Origin: Streptomyces lunaelactis
Lineage (GTDB): Bacteria; Actinomycetota; Actinomycetes; Streptomycetales; Streptomycetaceae
Direction of reading: 5' to 3'
Length of the DNA stretch: 64,000 nucleotides
NCBI RefSeq assembly: GCF_003054555.1
Contig: NZ_CP026304.1
Coordinates: 7,688,001 to 7,752,000, forward strand
Part shown: positions 44,320 through 53,171 of the stretch, piece by piece
How positions within the stretch are numbered: position 1 is the stretch's first letter
Layout: each line of letters begins with the position of its first letter
The notes under the pieces: generated by a model
Databases searched by the model: none
Told to the model about the DNA's origin: nothing
Seen by the model: only the letters and a program-made list of their open reading frames with translations
Translations under genes and position numbers: made by a program

Positions 44320-45342
44320 ATGCAGTACGAGCAGCTTGGCGCCACGGGGGTTTTCGTGTCCCGGATCGCTTTGGGCACGATGACGTTCGGCGGGGCGGGC
44401 AAGCCGCCGTGGAGCCTCGTAGGTGGTTTGGACGAGAAGGCCGCGGACGAGCTTGTGGGCCTGGCTCTCGACGCGGGTGTCAACCTCGTCGACACCGCCG
44501 ACATGTACGCGGCGGGCGAGTGCGAGGAGATCGTCGGCCGGGTGCTGGGCTCGAGACGGCAGGACGTGCTGCTCGCCACCAAGCTCTTCGCCCGCATGGG
44601 CACCGGCCCCAACGACCTCGGCCTGTCCCGGCTGTGGGTCACCCGGGCGCTGGAGGACAGCCTGCGCCGGCTGCGTACCGACCATATCGACCTGTACCAG
44701 ATCCACAGTTTCGATCCCCTGACCCCGGTGGAGGAGACACTGGCCGCACTGGACGACGCCGTCCGGCAGGGCAAGATCCGCTACATCGGCGCGTCCAACC
44801 TGGCCGCGTGGCAGATGATGAAGTTCCTCGGCGCCTCGCAGTCGCGCGGGCTGGAGCGCTTCGTGTCCCAGCAGGTGTACTACTCGCTGGCCGGACGGGA
44901 CATCGAGCGGGAGATCCTGCCGATGGCTGCGGACCAGAAGCTCGCCACGCTGGTGTGGAGCCCGCTCGCCGGCGGGTTCCTGTCCGGCAACTTCGACCGC
45001 AACGGCACCAGCGACGACACCGCGCGCCGCGCCCTCGCCGACTTCCCGCCCGTGGACCGGGAACGCGGCTGGGACATCGTGGACGCGCTGCGCGTCGTCG
45101 CCGGGTGGCATGGCGTGAGCGTGGCCCGCGTCGCCCTCGCCTGGGCACTGGCCCAGCCGGGGATCACAAGCGTCATCGTCGGCGCGAAGCGCCCCGACCA
45201 GCTCACCGAGAACCTGGCCGCCGTCGACCTCGTACTCACCGACGAGGACCTGGCAGAACTGGACGCTGTCAGCGCACAGCCCGACCCCTACCCCAACTGG
45301 GCCCAGGGCAGGCCCGACGACCGCCTGCCGCTGCACTCCTGA
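44320..45342 (+). CDS. Aldo/keto reductase
   Basis: The 340-aa TIM-barrel reductase has the catalytic tetrad visible: Asp and Tyr in VDTADMYAAG, Lys in LLATKLF, His in LYQIHSFD. The NADPH-binding end is SVIVGAKRPDQLTENL. It reduces carbonyls; the substrate is unknown. It begins 104 bp after the AraC gene, which probably regulates it. Confidence 0.9.
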   Translation: MQYEQLGATGVFVSRIALGTMTFGGAGKPPWSLVGGLDEKAADELVGLALDAGVNLVDTADMYAAGECEEIVGRVLGSRRQDVLLATKLFARMGTGPNDLGLSRLWVTRALEDSLRRLRTDHIDLYQIHSFDPLTPVEETLAALDDAVRQGKIRYIGASNLAAWQMMKFLGASQSRGLERFVSQQVYYSLAGRDIEREILPMAADQKLATLVWSPLAGGFLSGNFDRNGTSDDTARRALADFPPVDRERGWDIVDALRVVAGWHGVSVARVALAWALAQPGITSVIVGAKRPDQLTENLAAVDLVLTDEDLAELDAVSAQPDPYPNWAQGRPDDRLPLHS

Positions 45343-45728
45343 CCCGGCGCCGACCACGACCGGGATACGGCGCAGTCGTCCGCACGCCGGTCGCGGTTCG
45401 CCCATCGTTCGCGCTGCGAGCACGGCCGTGGCCAGGCGACGCGAGGTCGCCGTGCTTGCCGGAGCCCGGGACGGCACGACGTAACTGACTGAGCTTCAGA
45501 AAGCAATGGTGCGTCGATCGCGGGCCAAGGGCATGCGAGACGTCTCGGGCGTCCCGACGCGGACACCCTCGCGAGAGACGTTTCACGGCTGTCGTACCCG
45601 TGCACCGACCCGCGGCCGTTCCAACCGTCAGCGATCACCACGTGCGGCCTGGGCCACGGCTCCAGAGCCGGCAACTGCTCACCGCACCCATCACATTCAA
45701 CCGTCCAACCACCTTCCGAGGATCCTTG
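45343..45728. other. Intergenic stretch before sigma factor gene
   Basis: About 385 bp with no ORF of its own. It should hold the sigma factor promoter; no clear -35/-10 pair could be picked by eye. Confidence 0.35.
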
Positions 45729-46376
45729 ATGACCCTGGTACCGGCGGCGCTGCCCGAGGTTGCGGCCACAGCCGCATTGACCGCTGCCTTTGTCGCGGCC
45801 TCGGGCGATTCGTCGTCCGGCGGCGTCGCAGAGCATGTTGCAGGAGTCGGGCAGGCAGTCCCGGACAGAGGACAGGCCTTCATGCGAGTCATCAATGCGG
45901 CGGAGGAAGCCGCCCTGCTGCGCTTCGCCAGGACACTCACCCTGGGTGACGTCCACAGCGCCGAGGATCTCGTCCAGGAGGCGCTGCTACGGGCCTGGCG
46001 GCACGCGGACCGGCTCATCTCCACCCAAGGACTGGCGCGGCCCTGGCTCTTCACCGTCGTGCGGCGGCTGGCCATCGACGGTCTCCGCGCCCGTCGCGCA
46101 CGTCCGGTGGAGATGTGCCCGTCGGACCTGGACGTGGACGTGGTGCCCGACGTCGGCGAGAGCACGCTCACGGCGCATGTGCTGAGGAAGGCGATGGTGG
46201 ACCTGTCCCCGCACCACCGCGAGGTACTGGTTCACCGGTACTACCTGGATCGCAGTGTCGAGGACACCGCGGCCGAATTGAAACTCCCGACCGGCACGGT
46301 GAAGTCCCGCACCAGCCACGCGTTGCGAGCACTGCGTCGAGTCCTGATGTCCCAGGGAATCCAGGCACGTCGGTGA
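45729..46376 (+). CDS. ECF RNA polymerase sigma factor
   Basis: The 215-aa protein has sigma-70 region 2 (HSAEDLVQEALLRAWRHADRL) and region 4 (LPTGTVKSRTSHALRALRRV), as in SigK/SigL-type ECF factors. The first 50 residues (VPAALPEVAATAALTAA...) are an Ala-rich extension; MRVINAAEEAALLRF at 45882 could be the real start. No anti-sigma gene follows; instead the downstream 1.3 kb is decayed. Confidence 0.85.
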   Translation: MTLVPAALPEVAATAALTAAFVAASGDSSSGGVAEHVAGVGQAVPDRGQAFMRVINAAEEAALLRFARTLTLGDVHSAEDLVQEALLRAWRHADRLISTQGLARPWLFTVVRRLAIDGLRARRARPVEMCPSDLDVDVVPDVGESTLTAHVLRKAMVDLSPHHREVLVHRYYLDRSVEDTAAELKLPTGTVKSRTSHALRALRRVLMSQGIQARR

Positions 46377-46682
46377 AGATCAGGGGCTGGAGCACGGGGG
46401 CTGCGTGCTCCAGCGCCTCGGAGGGGCCCTGGAGGGCGACGACACCCTTGCCTTACTGAACGTCGCCGAGCCGCGCCATGGGCGACGGGCCTTTGGGGCG
46501 GTGTTGGGCGTGTTCGCCGCATCCTGCCTCGCGTTGGCTGGTCCTGGCGGGGAACCCACCGGGCCCCGTGCCCACGAGGTGCTGGGCGCCCGGCTCCCCG
46601 GCCGTCGGCGCGGCGGCTTTGCTGACCCCCGATGGTCCTGGACGTCCCTGACCAACTTCGGCCGTCCGCTGCGGTGAACGGC
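46377..46682. other. Intergenic stretch, no gene recognised
   Basis: About 305 bp after the sigma factor gene; frames on both strands carry no motif. An anti-sigma gene would be expected here and is not seen. Confidence 0.35.
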
Positions 46683-46990
46683 CTACACGCAAGTGTCAAA
46701 GCCGTCGAGGCTGGGCCAGACGTTCGGTGCGAGCCGGTCGTAGACCCACCGCCAGGTGCTGGGCGGCAGGGACGATCCGGTGGAGCGCAGTCGCTTGAGA
46801 CTGAACTGGGCCGCGAGGTGCGTATCCGATTTCTCCACGGCGGCGAGGTAGGCCGCGCCCACGCCGACCATAGTGGCGCCGGTCTGTTCGGCGATCCGCC
46901 AGGCCCCGTTGATGTCCGGGAAGGTGGGGCTGCCGTCGTACACTCGTCGAACGTCGAACGTCGACGCGTCACGATGCGCGCTTGGAGTGG
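46683..46990 (-). pseudogene. Acetoacetyl-CoA synthetase fragment
   Basis: The frame reads VYDGSPTFPDINGAWRIAEQ, then GATMVGVGAAYLAAVEKS and STGSSLPPSTWRWVYD. This matches a central segment of acyl/acetoacetyl-CoA synthetases (MYDGSP...DALWRLAE...GSTGSPLPPE). Both ends are missing and the following SGGTD motif is degraded to DGFDT. Confidence 0.7.
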
Positions 46991-47009
46991 CACAACCTCG
47001 AGCAACGGA

Positions 47010-47110
47010 ATCGAATTTGGCCGCTGCGGTCGAACTGCTCGAGGAAGGACCGGCGGGCGCAGAGATTCCCGTCAAGGAAATCGCAGAACGGTCCGGCCTT
47101 GCCAAGTCAG
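47010..47110 (+). pseudogene. TetR-family N-terminal remnant
   Basis: A short plus-strand run, AAAVELLEEGPAGAEIPVKE, then IAERSGLAKS, is the DNA-binding start of a TetR regulator. It ends abruptly and has no intact sensor domain. Confidence 0.5.
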
Positions 47111-47380
47111 GGCTTCGGCGTGAGGTCGTGATGCCTGATTCGTGGTCATGTGCTCGCGATGCCGAGTAAGAGCCCCAGGGAACCATCCGGTCGCGTTGCT
47201 GACCTCCTGGGACCGCATTGGACGGGGCCTCAACCCAACCGGGACAAGCCCCTCGAAAACCAACAGGGCGAACCCCTCCGAGACCGGTCGACCGAGCCGC
47301 TGCCGAGGAGACCCACGAAACGCATCACCGCCACACCGCGCTGCTCTTCGAAACTCCAGCTGATGCTCATGAGTGCCTCC
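47111..47380. other. Intergenic stretch, no gene recognised
   Basis: No gene, hairpin or repeat was seen in these 270 bp; with the fragments on either side, this looks like decayed DNA. Confidence 0.35.
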
Positions 47381-47719
47381 TCAGTGCTCTTCGGACAGCG
47401 GCGGGCTATTGGCCAGAGCGACGGCGTGCCGGTCGTTTGGAGACCGAGACGGCGGTCGGCTCAGCAGATCCGCGGGAGCAGTTCGCCCAGCGGCATGTCC
47501 ACCACCCGGCGGGCGCCGACCAGGTCCGGATGACCACTCGGCCGGGCTGCCCCTCGCGCGGTGCGAACCGGCACGGCGGCCGGGGGCGACTACGTGCCCA
47601 GCCCCGACGGAGGGCGCTCCACACTCACGCCACACGTCCCGATGGTCCTCGGCATCGATCCGTCGCATCGCGAGGCGGAACGGCGGGTGGACATCGGTCA
47701 TGGTGTGTCTCGCGTTCAT
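47381..47719 (-). CDS. Small hypothetical protein or decayed gene after CBS protein
   Basis: A 112-codon frame starts at ATG 47719 with a strong GAGGAGG site, 14 bp after the CBS-protein stop and on the same strand. It begins MNARHTMTDVHPPFRLAMRR. After about 35 residues it becomes G/R/P-rich, and another frame reads a more protein-like VGARRVVDMPLGELLPRI. It could be a frameshifted gene. The family is unknown. Confidence 0.35.
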   Translation of the reverse strand: MNARHTMTDVHPPFRLAMRRIDAEDHRDVWRECGAPSVGAGHVVAPGRRAGSHRARGSPAEWSSGPGRRPPGGGHAAGRTAPADLLSRPPSRSPNDRHAVALANSPPLSEEH

Positions 47720-47732
47720 TCCGGACACCTCC

Positions 47733-48470
47733 TCAGTGCCTGCGCAGCCACTCCTCGCCGACGCCATGGACGGCCGGCTCGTCGGGCCGCAGATGCGAGT
47801 CGTCCATGCGGTACGTCAACTTGTCGACGACGGCCACGACTCCGTCCACCTGGCTGGCCATCCGCAGCGCAATCGCTACGTCGCTGCGCCGCTCCAACTG
47901 GCCGCTGAGCGTGACGACGCCTTCGCTTACGTCGACCGTTACGGTCTCCGGGTCGAGCCAGAGGGTGTTGACGATCACTTCGTCCACCATTGCGCGGCGG
48001 ATCTCCTCGTCCGGCCGCAGGAAGACCTGGAGCAGATCCCGGCGGGTGACGATGCCGACCAGCCGGTCCTCCTCGTCGACCACGGGCAGTCGCTCGATCC
48101 GGCGCTGCGCCATGGTCCTGGCGGCCTCCGCGATGGTCGACTCGGCCCGCACGGTGATGGCAGGCGCGGACATCAGGGTTCCCGCAGTACGCGCATGGGC
48201 CTTGTCCGCATCATGCCCCTTGGAGATGTGCAGCCAGCTGAGCCAGTGCGGCCGTCCCTGCTCGTCCAGCGCCGGTTCCTCGGCCTGCCGGGCCATCAGG
48301 TCGGTCTCCGAGATCACTCCGATGACCTTTTCGTCCTCGTCGACCACCGGCAGTCCGCTGATGCGGTGCTCGCCGAGCAGCCGGGCCACTTCCTTGAACG
48401 GAGTGTCGTACGTTACCTTGACGACGTCATCGACCATCAGCGCACCGATCTTCATGTGCTTCATGTCCAT
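47733..48470 (-). CDS. CBS-domain protein with C-terminal BON domain
   Basis: The 245-aa protein has two CBS domains (VAYE-like LLGEHRISGLPVVDEDEKVIGV, then TMAQRRIERLPVVDEEDRLVGIVTRRDL) and a BON-like domain (EEIRRAMVDEVIV...VTVDVSEGVVTLSGQLERRSD). CBS pairs sense adenine nucleotides; BON domains bind membranes or lipids. Similar CBS proteins are hypoxia-induced in mycobacteria. It starts 8 bp after the acyl-CoA synthetase stop, so it is in that operon. Confidence 0.88.
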   Translation of the reverse strand: MDMKHMKIGALMVDDVVKVTYDTPFKEVARLLGEHRISGLPVVDEDEKVIGVISETDLMARQAEEPALDEQGRPHWLSWLHISKGHDADKAHARTAGTLMSAPAITVRAESTIAEAARTMAQRRIERLPVVDEEDRLVGIVTRRDLLQVFLRPDEEIRRAMVDEVIVNTLWLDPETVTVDVSEGVVTLSGQLERRSDVAIALRMASQVDGVVAVVDKLTYRMDDSHLRPDEPAVHGVGEEWLRRH

Positions 48471-48478
48471 TGCTCCTC

Positions 48479-51184
48479 TCAGCGCAGCCGGCGCAGATAC
48501 GGGTCGCGGGCCTGCCGCGGCATCAGCCGGACGCGGATGTCCAGGGCCGTGATGCCGCCCGGGCGGGCGATCACGGGATTGAGATCGGCCTCGGCGAGCT
48601 GCGGAAGGTCACAGGCCATCCGGGACAGCCGCAGCAGCAGCTGCTCCAGTCCTTCGAGGTCGACGGCGCCGCCGCCGCGGTAGCCGAAGAGCAGCGGCGC
48701 GCACCGCGGCGAGGTGATGAGGTCGTGCACGTCGTGGTCGGTCAGCGGGGCGAGCCGGGCGGCGTGATCGGCCAGGAGCTCGGTCGCCGTGCCGCCCAGG
48801 CCGAACAGGACCAGCGGGCCGAAGACTTCGTCCTGAACGACGCCGGCGAAGAGCTCGATGCCGCGTTCGGCGAGCGGCTGGACGACCACTCCGGTCATCA
48901 GGTCTCCGAAACGGGTGACCAGATCGCGGTGTGCAGCCCGCACCTGCGAGGCATTCTGAAGATCGAGGTGGACGGCGCGCTGTTCGCTCTTGTGGACCAG
49001 GCCCGGCCAGTGGGCTTTCATCACGACCCGCCCGTCAGGTCCCGCCAGCCTGGCTGCTGCGGTGACGGCGGCCTCTTCGTCCTCGGCCCACTCCCAGGGA
49101 ATCTGCGGGATGCCGTAGTGGCCGAGGAGTTCGGCCGTCGCACGGGGGTCGAGCCAGTCCCCGTCGGGGTGTTCGGCGAGGAAGGCGTCGGCCGTTGCTT
49201 TCGCCGCCGCGGTGTCCACGTCCGCGAGCTCGGGGATCGTGCCTTCCGGGCGGGCGCGCCAGCGTGCGTACGTCACGGCGTGTGCCAGGGCGCGGGCCGC
49301 GTCCGCCGCGTCGGAGTAGGAGGGTACAAATCCGCCGTCCGCGGTGGGCAGCAGCTCGACCCGCGCCGCCTGGGCGGGCAGGACCGCGGCGACCGTTCGG
49401 GAGCGACGGCGGTCCGGGCCGGGGGACAGGGCCCGGACGAGATCGTCGCCGGTCGCCGCGGCGACCGCGGTGGGGACCAGCACCACCAGTACGGCGTCCA
49501 CGGCCCCGTGCGCCGCGAGCCGGTCGACGCACTCCTGCAGTTGCGTCTCGGTGACGGCGGCGGTGGCGTCGACGGGATTGGTGGCGGAGGCCCCTGCGGG
49601 CAGCCCGGCCAGCAGCTCGGCGACCAGCTCGCTGCCGAGCTCGGGAATCCTCAGCCCGGCCTCTGCGCAGGCGTCGGCGGCCAGTACGCCTGCCCCGCCC
49701 GCGTTGGTGACGATGGCGACCGAGGAGCCGGACGGCAGCGGCTGGGAGTGCAACAGGGCCGCACTGTCGAGGAGTTCGCCGATCGTGCGGGTCGCGATGA
49801 TTCCGGCCTGGGTGAACAGGGCCTGCCGGGTCATGGTCCGCGTGGCCGCCGCCGCGGTGTGGGAGGCGGCGGCCCGGCGACCGGCCTCGGAGCGCCCGGC
49901 GTCCACGGTCAGGACAGGCATCGTGCGGGCCACCCGCCGCGCTGTTCGCGAGAACGCGCGCGGATTGCCGAAGGATTCAAGGTGCAGCACAGCGAGGTCG
50001 GTCTGCCCGTCGCTCTCCCACCACTGCAGCATGTCGTTGCCGCTGACGTCGTATTTGTCGCCCAGCGAGACGAAGGTGGACACCCCGATGCCGAGCCGGG
50101 ACAGCCCGTCGAGCAGCGCGATGCCCACTCCTCCGGACTGCACGGCGACCCCGGCCGTGCCCGCCAGGGGGCGGTCGGCGGCGAATGTGGCGTTCAGCCG
50201 CAGATCCGGGTCGGTGTTGGCCAGACCGAGGCAGTTGGGGCCGACCAGCCGCATCCCGTACGCACGGCACGTGGCGAGCAGCGCGGCCGCCTGGTGGGCG
50301 TCGAGGCAGGAGGAGACCACCAGCAGCGCCCTCGCGCCAAGCTTCCCGCAGTCCTCGGCGGCCTGCGGTACGGCGGCCGCGGGGACGGCGAGCACGGCGA
50401 GATCGGGCGGAAAGGACAGCTCGGCCACGGAGTGGTGGCAACTCACCCACTCGATCGCCTCCGCCTGCGGATTGACCGCGTCCAGACGGCCCGCGAAACC
50501 ACCGGTCCGCACATTGCGCAGCACGGCCCGGCCGACCGAGCCCGCCTTGCGGCCCGCGCCGACCACGGCGACAGTGCGGGGCCGCAGCAGCGGTTTCAGG
50601 CTCGCCACGTCGGCGGTGCTGCCCCGGTTGTCGACTGCCGACAAGTAGTCCTCGTCCACGGTGAGTTGGACCGTCCAGCGCACCTCGGGACCGTCGAAGT
50701 GTCGGGTCGTACGCAGGCCGAGGTCGGCGAACACTTTCAGCATCTCGTGGTTCTCGGACAGTGCGTCGGCCGCGAAGGCGGTGATGCCCGCTTGGCGGGC
50801 GGCGTCGACGAGATGCTCCAGCAGCAGGGTGCCAAGGCCCCGGTGGTGCCAGTCGTCCGCGACGGTGAGTGCGATCTCGGCCGTGGCCGATTCCGGTATG
50901 GCGTCGTACTCGGCCAGTCCGACGAGCCGCCCGCCGCTCTCCGCGACCAGAGCGCGGTAGCCGGACTGGTCGCGCCGGGTGAGCCGGCCGGCCGCCTGTT
51001 CGGCGGACAGGTGGCTCACCGTGAAGAAGCGTCGCCGCAGATTCTCCGCCGACATGCCCTCGTACAGGGCCAGGACGGCGTCGTGATCGGCTGGCCCCGC
51101 CTGCCGTATCCGCACTGTCGTGCCGTCCGTCAGCAGCGCGTGCACCTGCCGGGCGTTGCTCGCGGGGCTGTGGATCTGCGTCAT
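48479..51184 (-). CDS. Fused GNAT acetyltransferase and ADP-forming acyl-CoA synthetase
   Basis: The 901-aa protein has an N-terminal GNAT domain (about residues 15-170, AEIALTVADDWHHRGLGTLL), a CoA-binding domain (VAVVGAGRKAGSVGRAVLRN), succinyl-CoA ligase-like domains with the phospho-His region SASHTAAAA, and a C-terminal ATP-grasp domain (VVMKAHWPGLVHKSEQ, LFGLGG). Such fusions acetylate proteins, or modulate acyl-CoA synthetase in response to cAMP. ATG 51184 follows GGAGGACA and overlaps the hypF remnant stop by 4 nt. Confidence 0.88.
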   Translation of the reverse strand: MTQIHSPASNARQVHALLTDGTTVRIRQAGPADHDAVLALYEGMSAENLRRRFFTVSHLSAEQAAGRLTRRDQSGYRALVAESGGRLVGLAEYDAIPESATAEIALTVADDWHHRGLGTLLLEHLVDAARQAGITAFAADALSENHEMLKVFADLGLRTTRHFDGPEVRWTVQLTVDEDYLSAVDNRGSTADVASLKPLLRPRTVAVVGAGRKAGSVGRAVLRNVRTGGFAGRLDAVNPQAEAIEWVSCHHSVAELSFPPDLAVLAVPAAAVPQAAEDCGKLGARALLVVSSCLDAHQAAALLATCRAYGMRLVGPNCLGLANTDPDLRLNATFAADRPLAGTAGVAVQSGGVGIALLDGLSRLGIGVSTFVSLGDKYDVSGNDMLQWWESDGQTDLAVLHLESFGNPRAFSRTARRVARTMPVLTVDAGRSEAGRRAAASHTAAAATRTMTRQALFTQAGIIATRTIGELLDSAALLHSQPLPSGSSVAIVTNAGGAGVLAADACAEAGLRIPELGSELVAELLAGLPAGASATNPVDATAAVTETQLQECVDRLAAHGAVDAVLVVLVPTAVAAATGDDLVRALSPGPDRRRSRTVAAVLPAQAARVELLPTADGGFVPSYSDAADAARALAHAVTYARWRARPEGTIPELADVDTAAAKATADAFLAEHPDGDWLDPRATAELLGHYGIPQIPWEWAEDEEAAVTAAARLAGPDGRVVMKAHWPGLVHKSEQRAVHLDLQNASQVRAAHRDLVTRFGDLMTGVVVQPLAERGIELFAGVVQDEVFGPLVLFGLGGTATELLADHAARLAPLTDHDVHDLITSPRCAPLLFGYRGGGAVDLEGLEQLLLRLSRMACDLPQLAEADLNPVIARPGGITALDIRVRLMPRQARDPYLRRLR

Positions 51185-51525
51185 GACGGTGTCCTCCTCG
51201 TGGGGAATCCATGTCCAGACTCGGGCAGGAGCGCGGCCGGCCGCAGGGGTCGGCCGGGCCAGTGAGCGGGGCGGACCGGCCCTCGGGGCGCGTCCGGTCG
51301 GTCCAGGGGCGCCTGCGGCAGCGGCAGCCGCCGGTTCTGGAAGCAACCGCCGGACAGGCACACGGTCCGCGGCGCCCCGGCGGCAACGGTGCGTTTGACG
51401 AGGGCGGCGGTCGCCTCAGCAATGGTGGTGTGGCCGGTCGCCAGGCGGTGCACGTGTGGGCGGAAGCCCACGCCTTGGACCGTGCCGAAGACCTCGACGC
51501 GCCGGGCGATGCGCTCGCCGGTCAT
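51181..51525 (-). pseudogene. Internally deleted hypF remnant
   Basis: The 114-codon ORF begins with the HypF acylphosphatase start VEVFGTVQGVGFRPHVHRLA. It jumps directly to the Kae1-like C-terminal region EATAALVKRTVAAGAPRTVCLSGGCFQNRRL and then goes out of frame. Several hundred middle residues are missing. Its ATG overlaps the maturation-protease stop and its stop overlaps the acyl-CoA synthetase start, keeping translational coupling. Confidence 0.8.
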
Positions 51526-52061
51526 GGTGGGCCTCCGCTGTGTGTATCGCGGGGGCCGCGGGCGGCCGCGTCCCGGTGGCGGACGATCTCGTCCTCCACC
51601 CGTTCGACGAGTGCTTCGACCTTCGCGGCAACCGGCTCGGACAGGCCCGTGCCGAGCATGGTGTCCGCCCCTTCGACGGCGTACACCACGAGATGGCCCG
51701 GCAGTCGCCCCAGCGCCCGCGACAGCTCGACGGCCTCACCGAGGCCCAGCCCGTGCGAACTCGTCGTGTGCGGCCGCCCCAGCTCGGCCGCGTCCAGCTC
51801 CAGCCGGTGCACCCGCCCCGGGTGGCCGGGATGCGCGTGTGCGGCGTCCAGCACCACGGCCAGGTCCGCGTTCTCCCACAGCCCGATCAGTCGCCCCGGA
51901 TCTCCGTCGCACACCGACAGGACTGTTCCCGGGGGCAGGGGACGACCGGCAGCCCGCTCCCGCAGCCGGGCGATCACAGCCCAGGCCACCCCGTCGTCGT
52001 GGCGGAACTCGTTGCCGACCCCGATGATGGCGATACGGACGGAATGCGTGGAGCCGGACAT
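51522..52061 (-). CDS. Hydrogenase maturation protease (HycI/HupD family)
   Basis: The 179-aa protein has the family start IAIIGVGNEFRHDDGVAW, in which the Asp binds nickel, and VVLDAAHAHPGHPGRVHRL followed by SSHGLGLGEAVELSR. It trims the C-terminus of [NiFe]-hydrogenase large subunits. No hydrogenase structural gene is in the window; the adjoining hypF is broken, so it may be a relic. It is divergent from the first universal stress protein, with tandem palindromes between them. Confidence 0.85.
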   Translation of the reverse strand: MSGSTHSVRIAIIGVGNEFRHDDGVAWAVIARLRERAAGRPLPPGTVLSVCDGDPGRLIGLWENADLAVVLDAAHAHPGHPGRVHRLELDAAELGRPHTTSSHGLGLGEAVELSRALGRLPGHLVVYAVEGADTMLGTGLSEPVAAKVEALVERVEDEIVRHRDAAARGPRDTHSGGPP

Positions 52062-52120
52062 GATCCTCTCCCTCCGCTGCGTTCGCTTCCAGCCTGCGTG
52101 CGGACCTGCCGGGGGGCGTT

Positions 52121-52154
52121 GGGCCGAAGGGCCCCAGGAAGGGTCTGAGTGGCC
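52121..52154. promoter_or_regulatory. Tandem GGGNC-N4-GGCCC boxes (site A)
   Basis: GGGCC-GAAG-GGCCC at 52121-52134 is a perfect 5-bp inverted repeat. A degraded second copy, GGGTC-TGAG-TGGCC, lies at 52141-52154. Their centres are about 20 bp apart and the second ends 79 bp before the universal stress protein start. The same arrangement recurs at 55915 and 61297. Confidence 0.7.
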
Positions 52155-52232
52155 CCTGCGCACCCGACCGCGCACACGCCAGGCTCAACGGGGCAAGGCA
52201 CGAAGCGGAGCCCTGCACAGGAGGTGCGGATC

Positions 52233-53144
52233 ATGCATCGACATGTCGTCGCCGGAATCGACGGGTCCCCCGAGAGCCTCGCCGCAACGCACTGGGCGGC
52301 CCGGGAGGCTCTGCGCCGCGGCCTGTCGCTGCGGCTGGTGCACGCCTGGCAGTGGCAGCCGCGTCCGCCCATTTACGTGCCCGCCGGCACGACCCAGCGG
52401 TACTGGGCGCACCGGACCCTGAGCCAGGCGAGCGACAGCGTGCGTGCCTCACACCCCGCGCTGCGCATCGATGACGAGTCGGTGGCCGAATCGCCGGTCA
52501 CCGCCCTGCTCACGGCGGCCGAGCAGGCCGAGATGCTCGTGCTCGGGTCCCGAGGACTCAGCGGCGTCCCGGGGTTCCTGGTCGGCTCGGTGTCCCAGGC
52601 GGTCGTCGCGCGGGCGCCGCGCCCCGTGGTCCTCGTACGCGCCGGTGAGGAAGCGGCCGACGAACAGTTCCCGGCCCCGGAGGGAGCCTCCCCGGACCGG
52701 GACTCGGTCAAGACCCCGTACCGCAACATTGTCCTCGGCCTCGACACCAGCAGCCCCTGCGACGAACTCATCGAATTCGCCTTCGACACCGCACAGCACC
52801 GTGGTGCCGCACTGCGCGTGATCCACACCTTCAGCGCCCCGCCCCCGTTTGCCGCCATCGACCAACTCGTCCCGACGCCCGGCCCGGAACTGCTCGCCGA
52901 GCACGAACACGCCGTGAGTGCGGCGCTGCACCCGTGGCGGGAGAAGTTCCCCCAGGTAACTGTCACCGGGACCGTCACCGAAGGCCGGGCGGCCTCCGAG
53001 CTCACGCGCGCCTCGACAGGGGCGGGCCTGGTCGTCGTCGGGCGCCACATCCGCGCCGGGCACCTTGGCATCCACATCGGCCCCGTCGCCCATGCGGTGC
53101 TGCACCACGTCGGCTGCCCCGTGGCCGTCGTCCCGCACGTCTGA
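52233..53144 (+). CDS. Universal stress protein, tandem USP domains
   Basis: The 303-aa protein has two USP domains: VVAGIDGSPESLAATHWAARE...MLVLGSRGLSGVPGFLVGSVS and NIVLGLDTSSPCDELIEFAFDTA...LVVVGRHIRAGHLGIHIGPV. The G-2x-G-9x-G(S/T) ATP-binding pattern is present. Such proteins are induced by hypoxia or stationary phase. Strong GGAGGT site before ATG 52233. Tandem boxes lie 79 bp upstream, and ppdK follows 27 bp later. Confidence 0.92.
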   Translation: MHRHVVAGIDGSPESLAATHWAAREALRRGLSLRLVHAWQWQPRPPIYVPAGTTQRYWAHRTLSQASDSVRASHPALRIDDESVAESPVTALLTAAEQAEMLVLGSRGLSGVPGFLVGSVSQAVVARAPRPVVLVRAGEEAADEQFPAPEGASPDRDSVKTPYRNIVLGLDTSSPCDELIEFAFDTAQHRGAALRVIHTFSAPPPFAAIDQLVPTPGPELLAEHEHAVSAALHPWREKFPQVTVTGTVTEGRAASELTRASTGAGLVVVGRHIRAGHLGIHIGPVAHAVLHHVGCPVAVVPHV

Positions 53145-53171
53145 CCCACCCCCTGCAGGAGATCGAGACCC

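Noticed and set aside
47218..48552. 444-aa plus-strand ORF
   Set aside because: It lies opposite the CBS-BON gene and has Ser/Arg/Thr shadow composition.
48470..51265. 931-aa plus-strand ORF opposite the acyl-CoA synthetase
   Set aside because: It is antisense to a clearly recognisable 901-aa enzyme and shows R/G/D-rich shadow composition with no motif.
51241..51282. Further GGGTC/GGCCC-like repeats inside the hypF remnant
   Set aside because: Spacing and arms are imperfect in a very GC-rich stretch; not distinct enough from chance.
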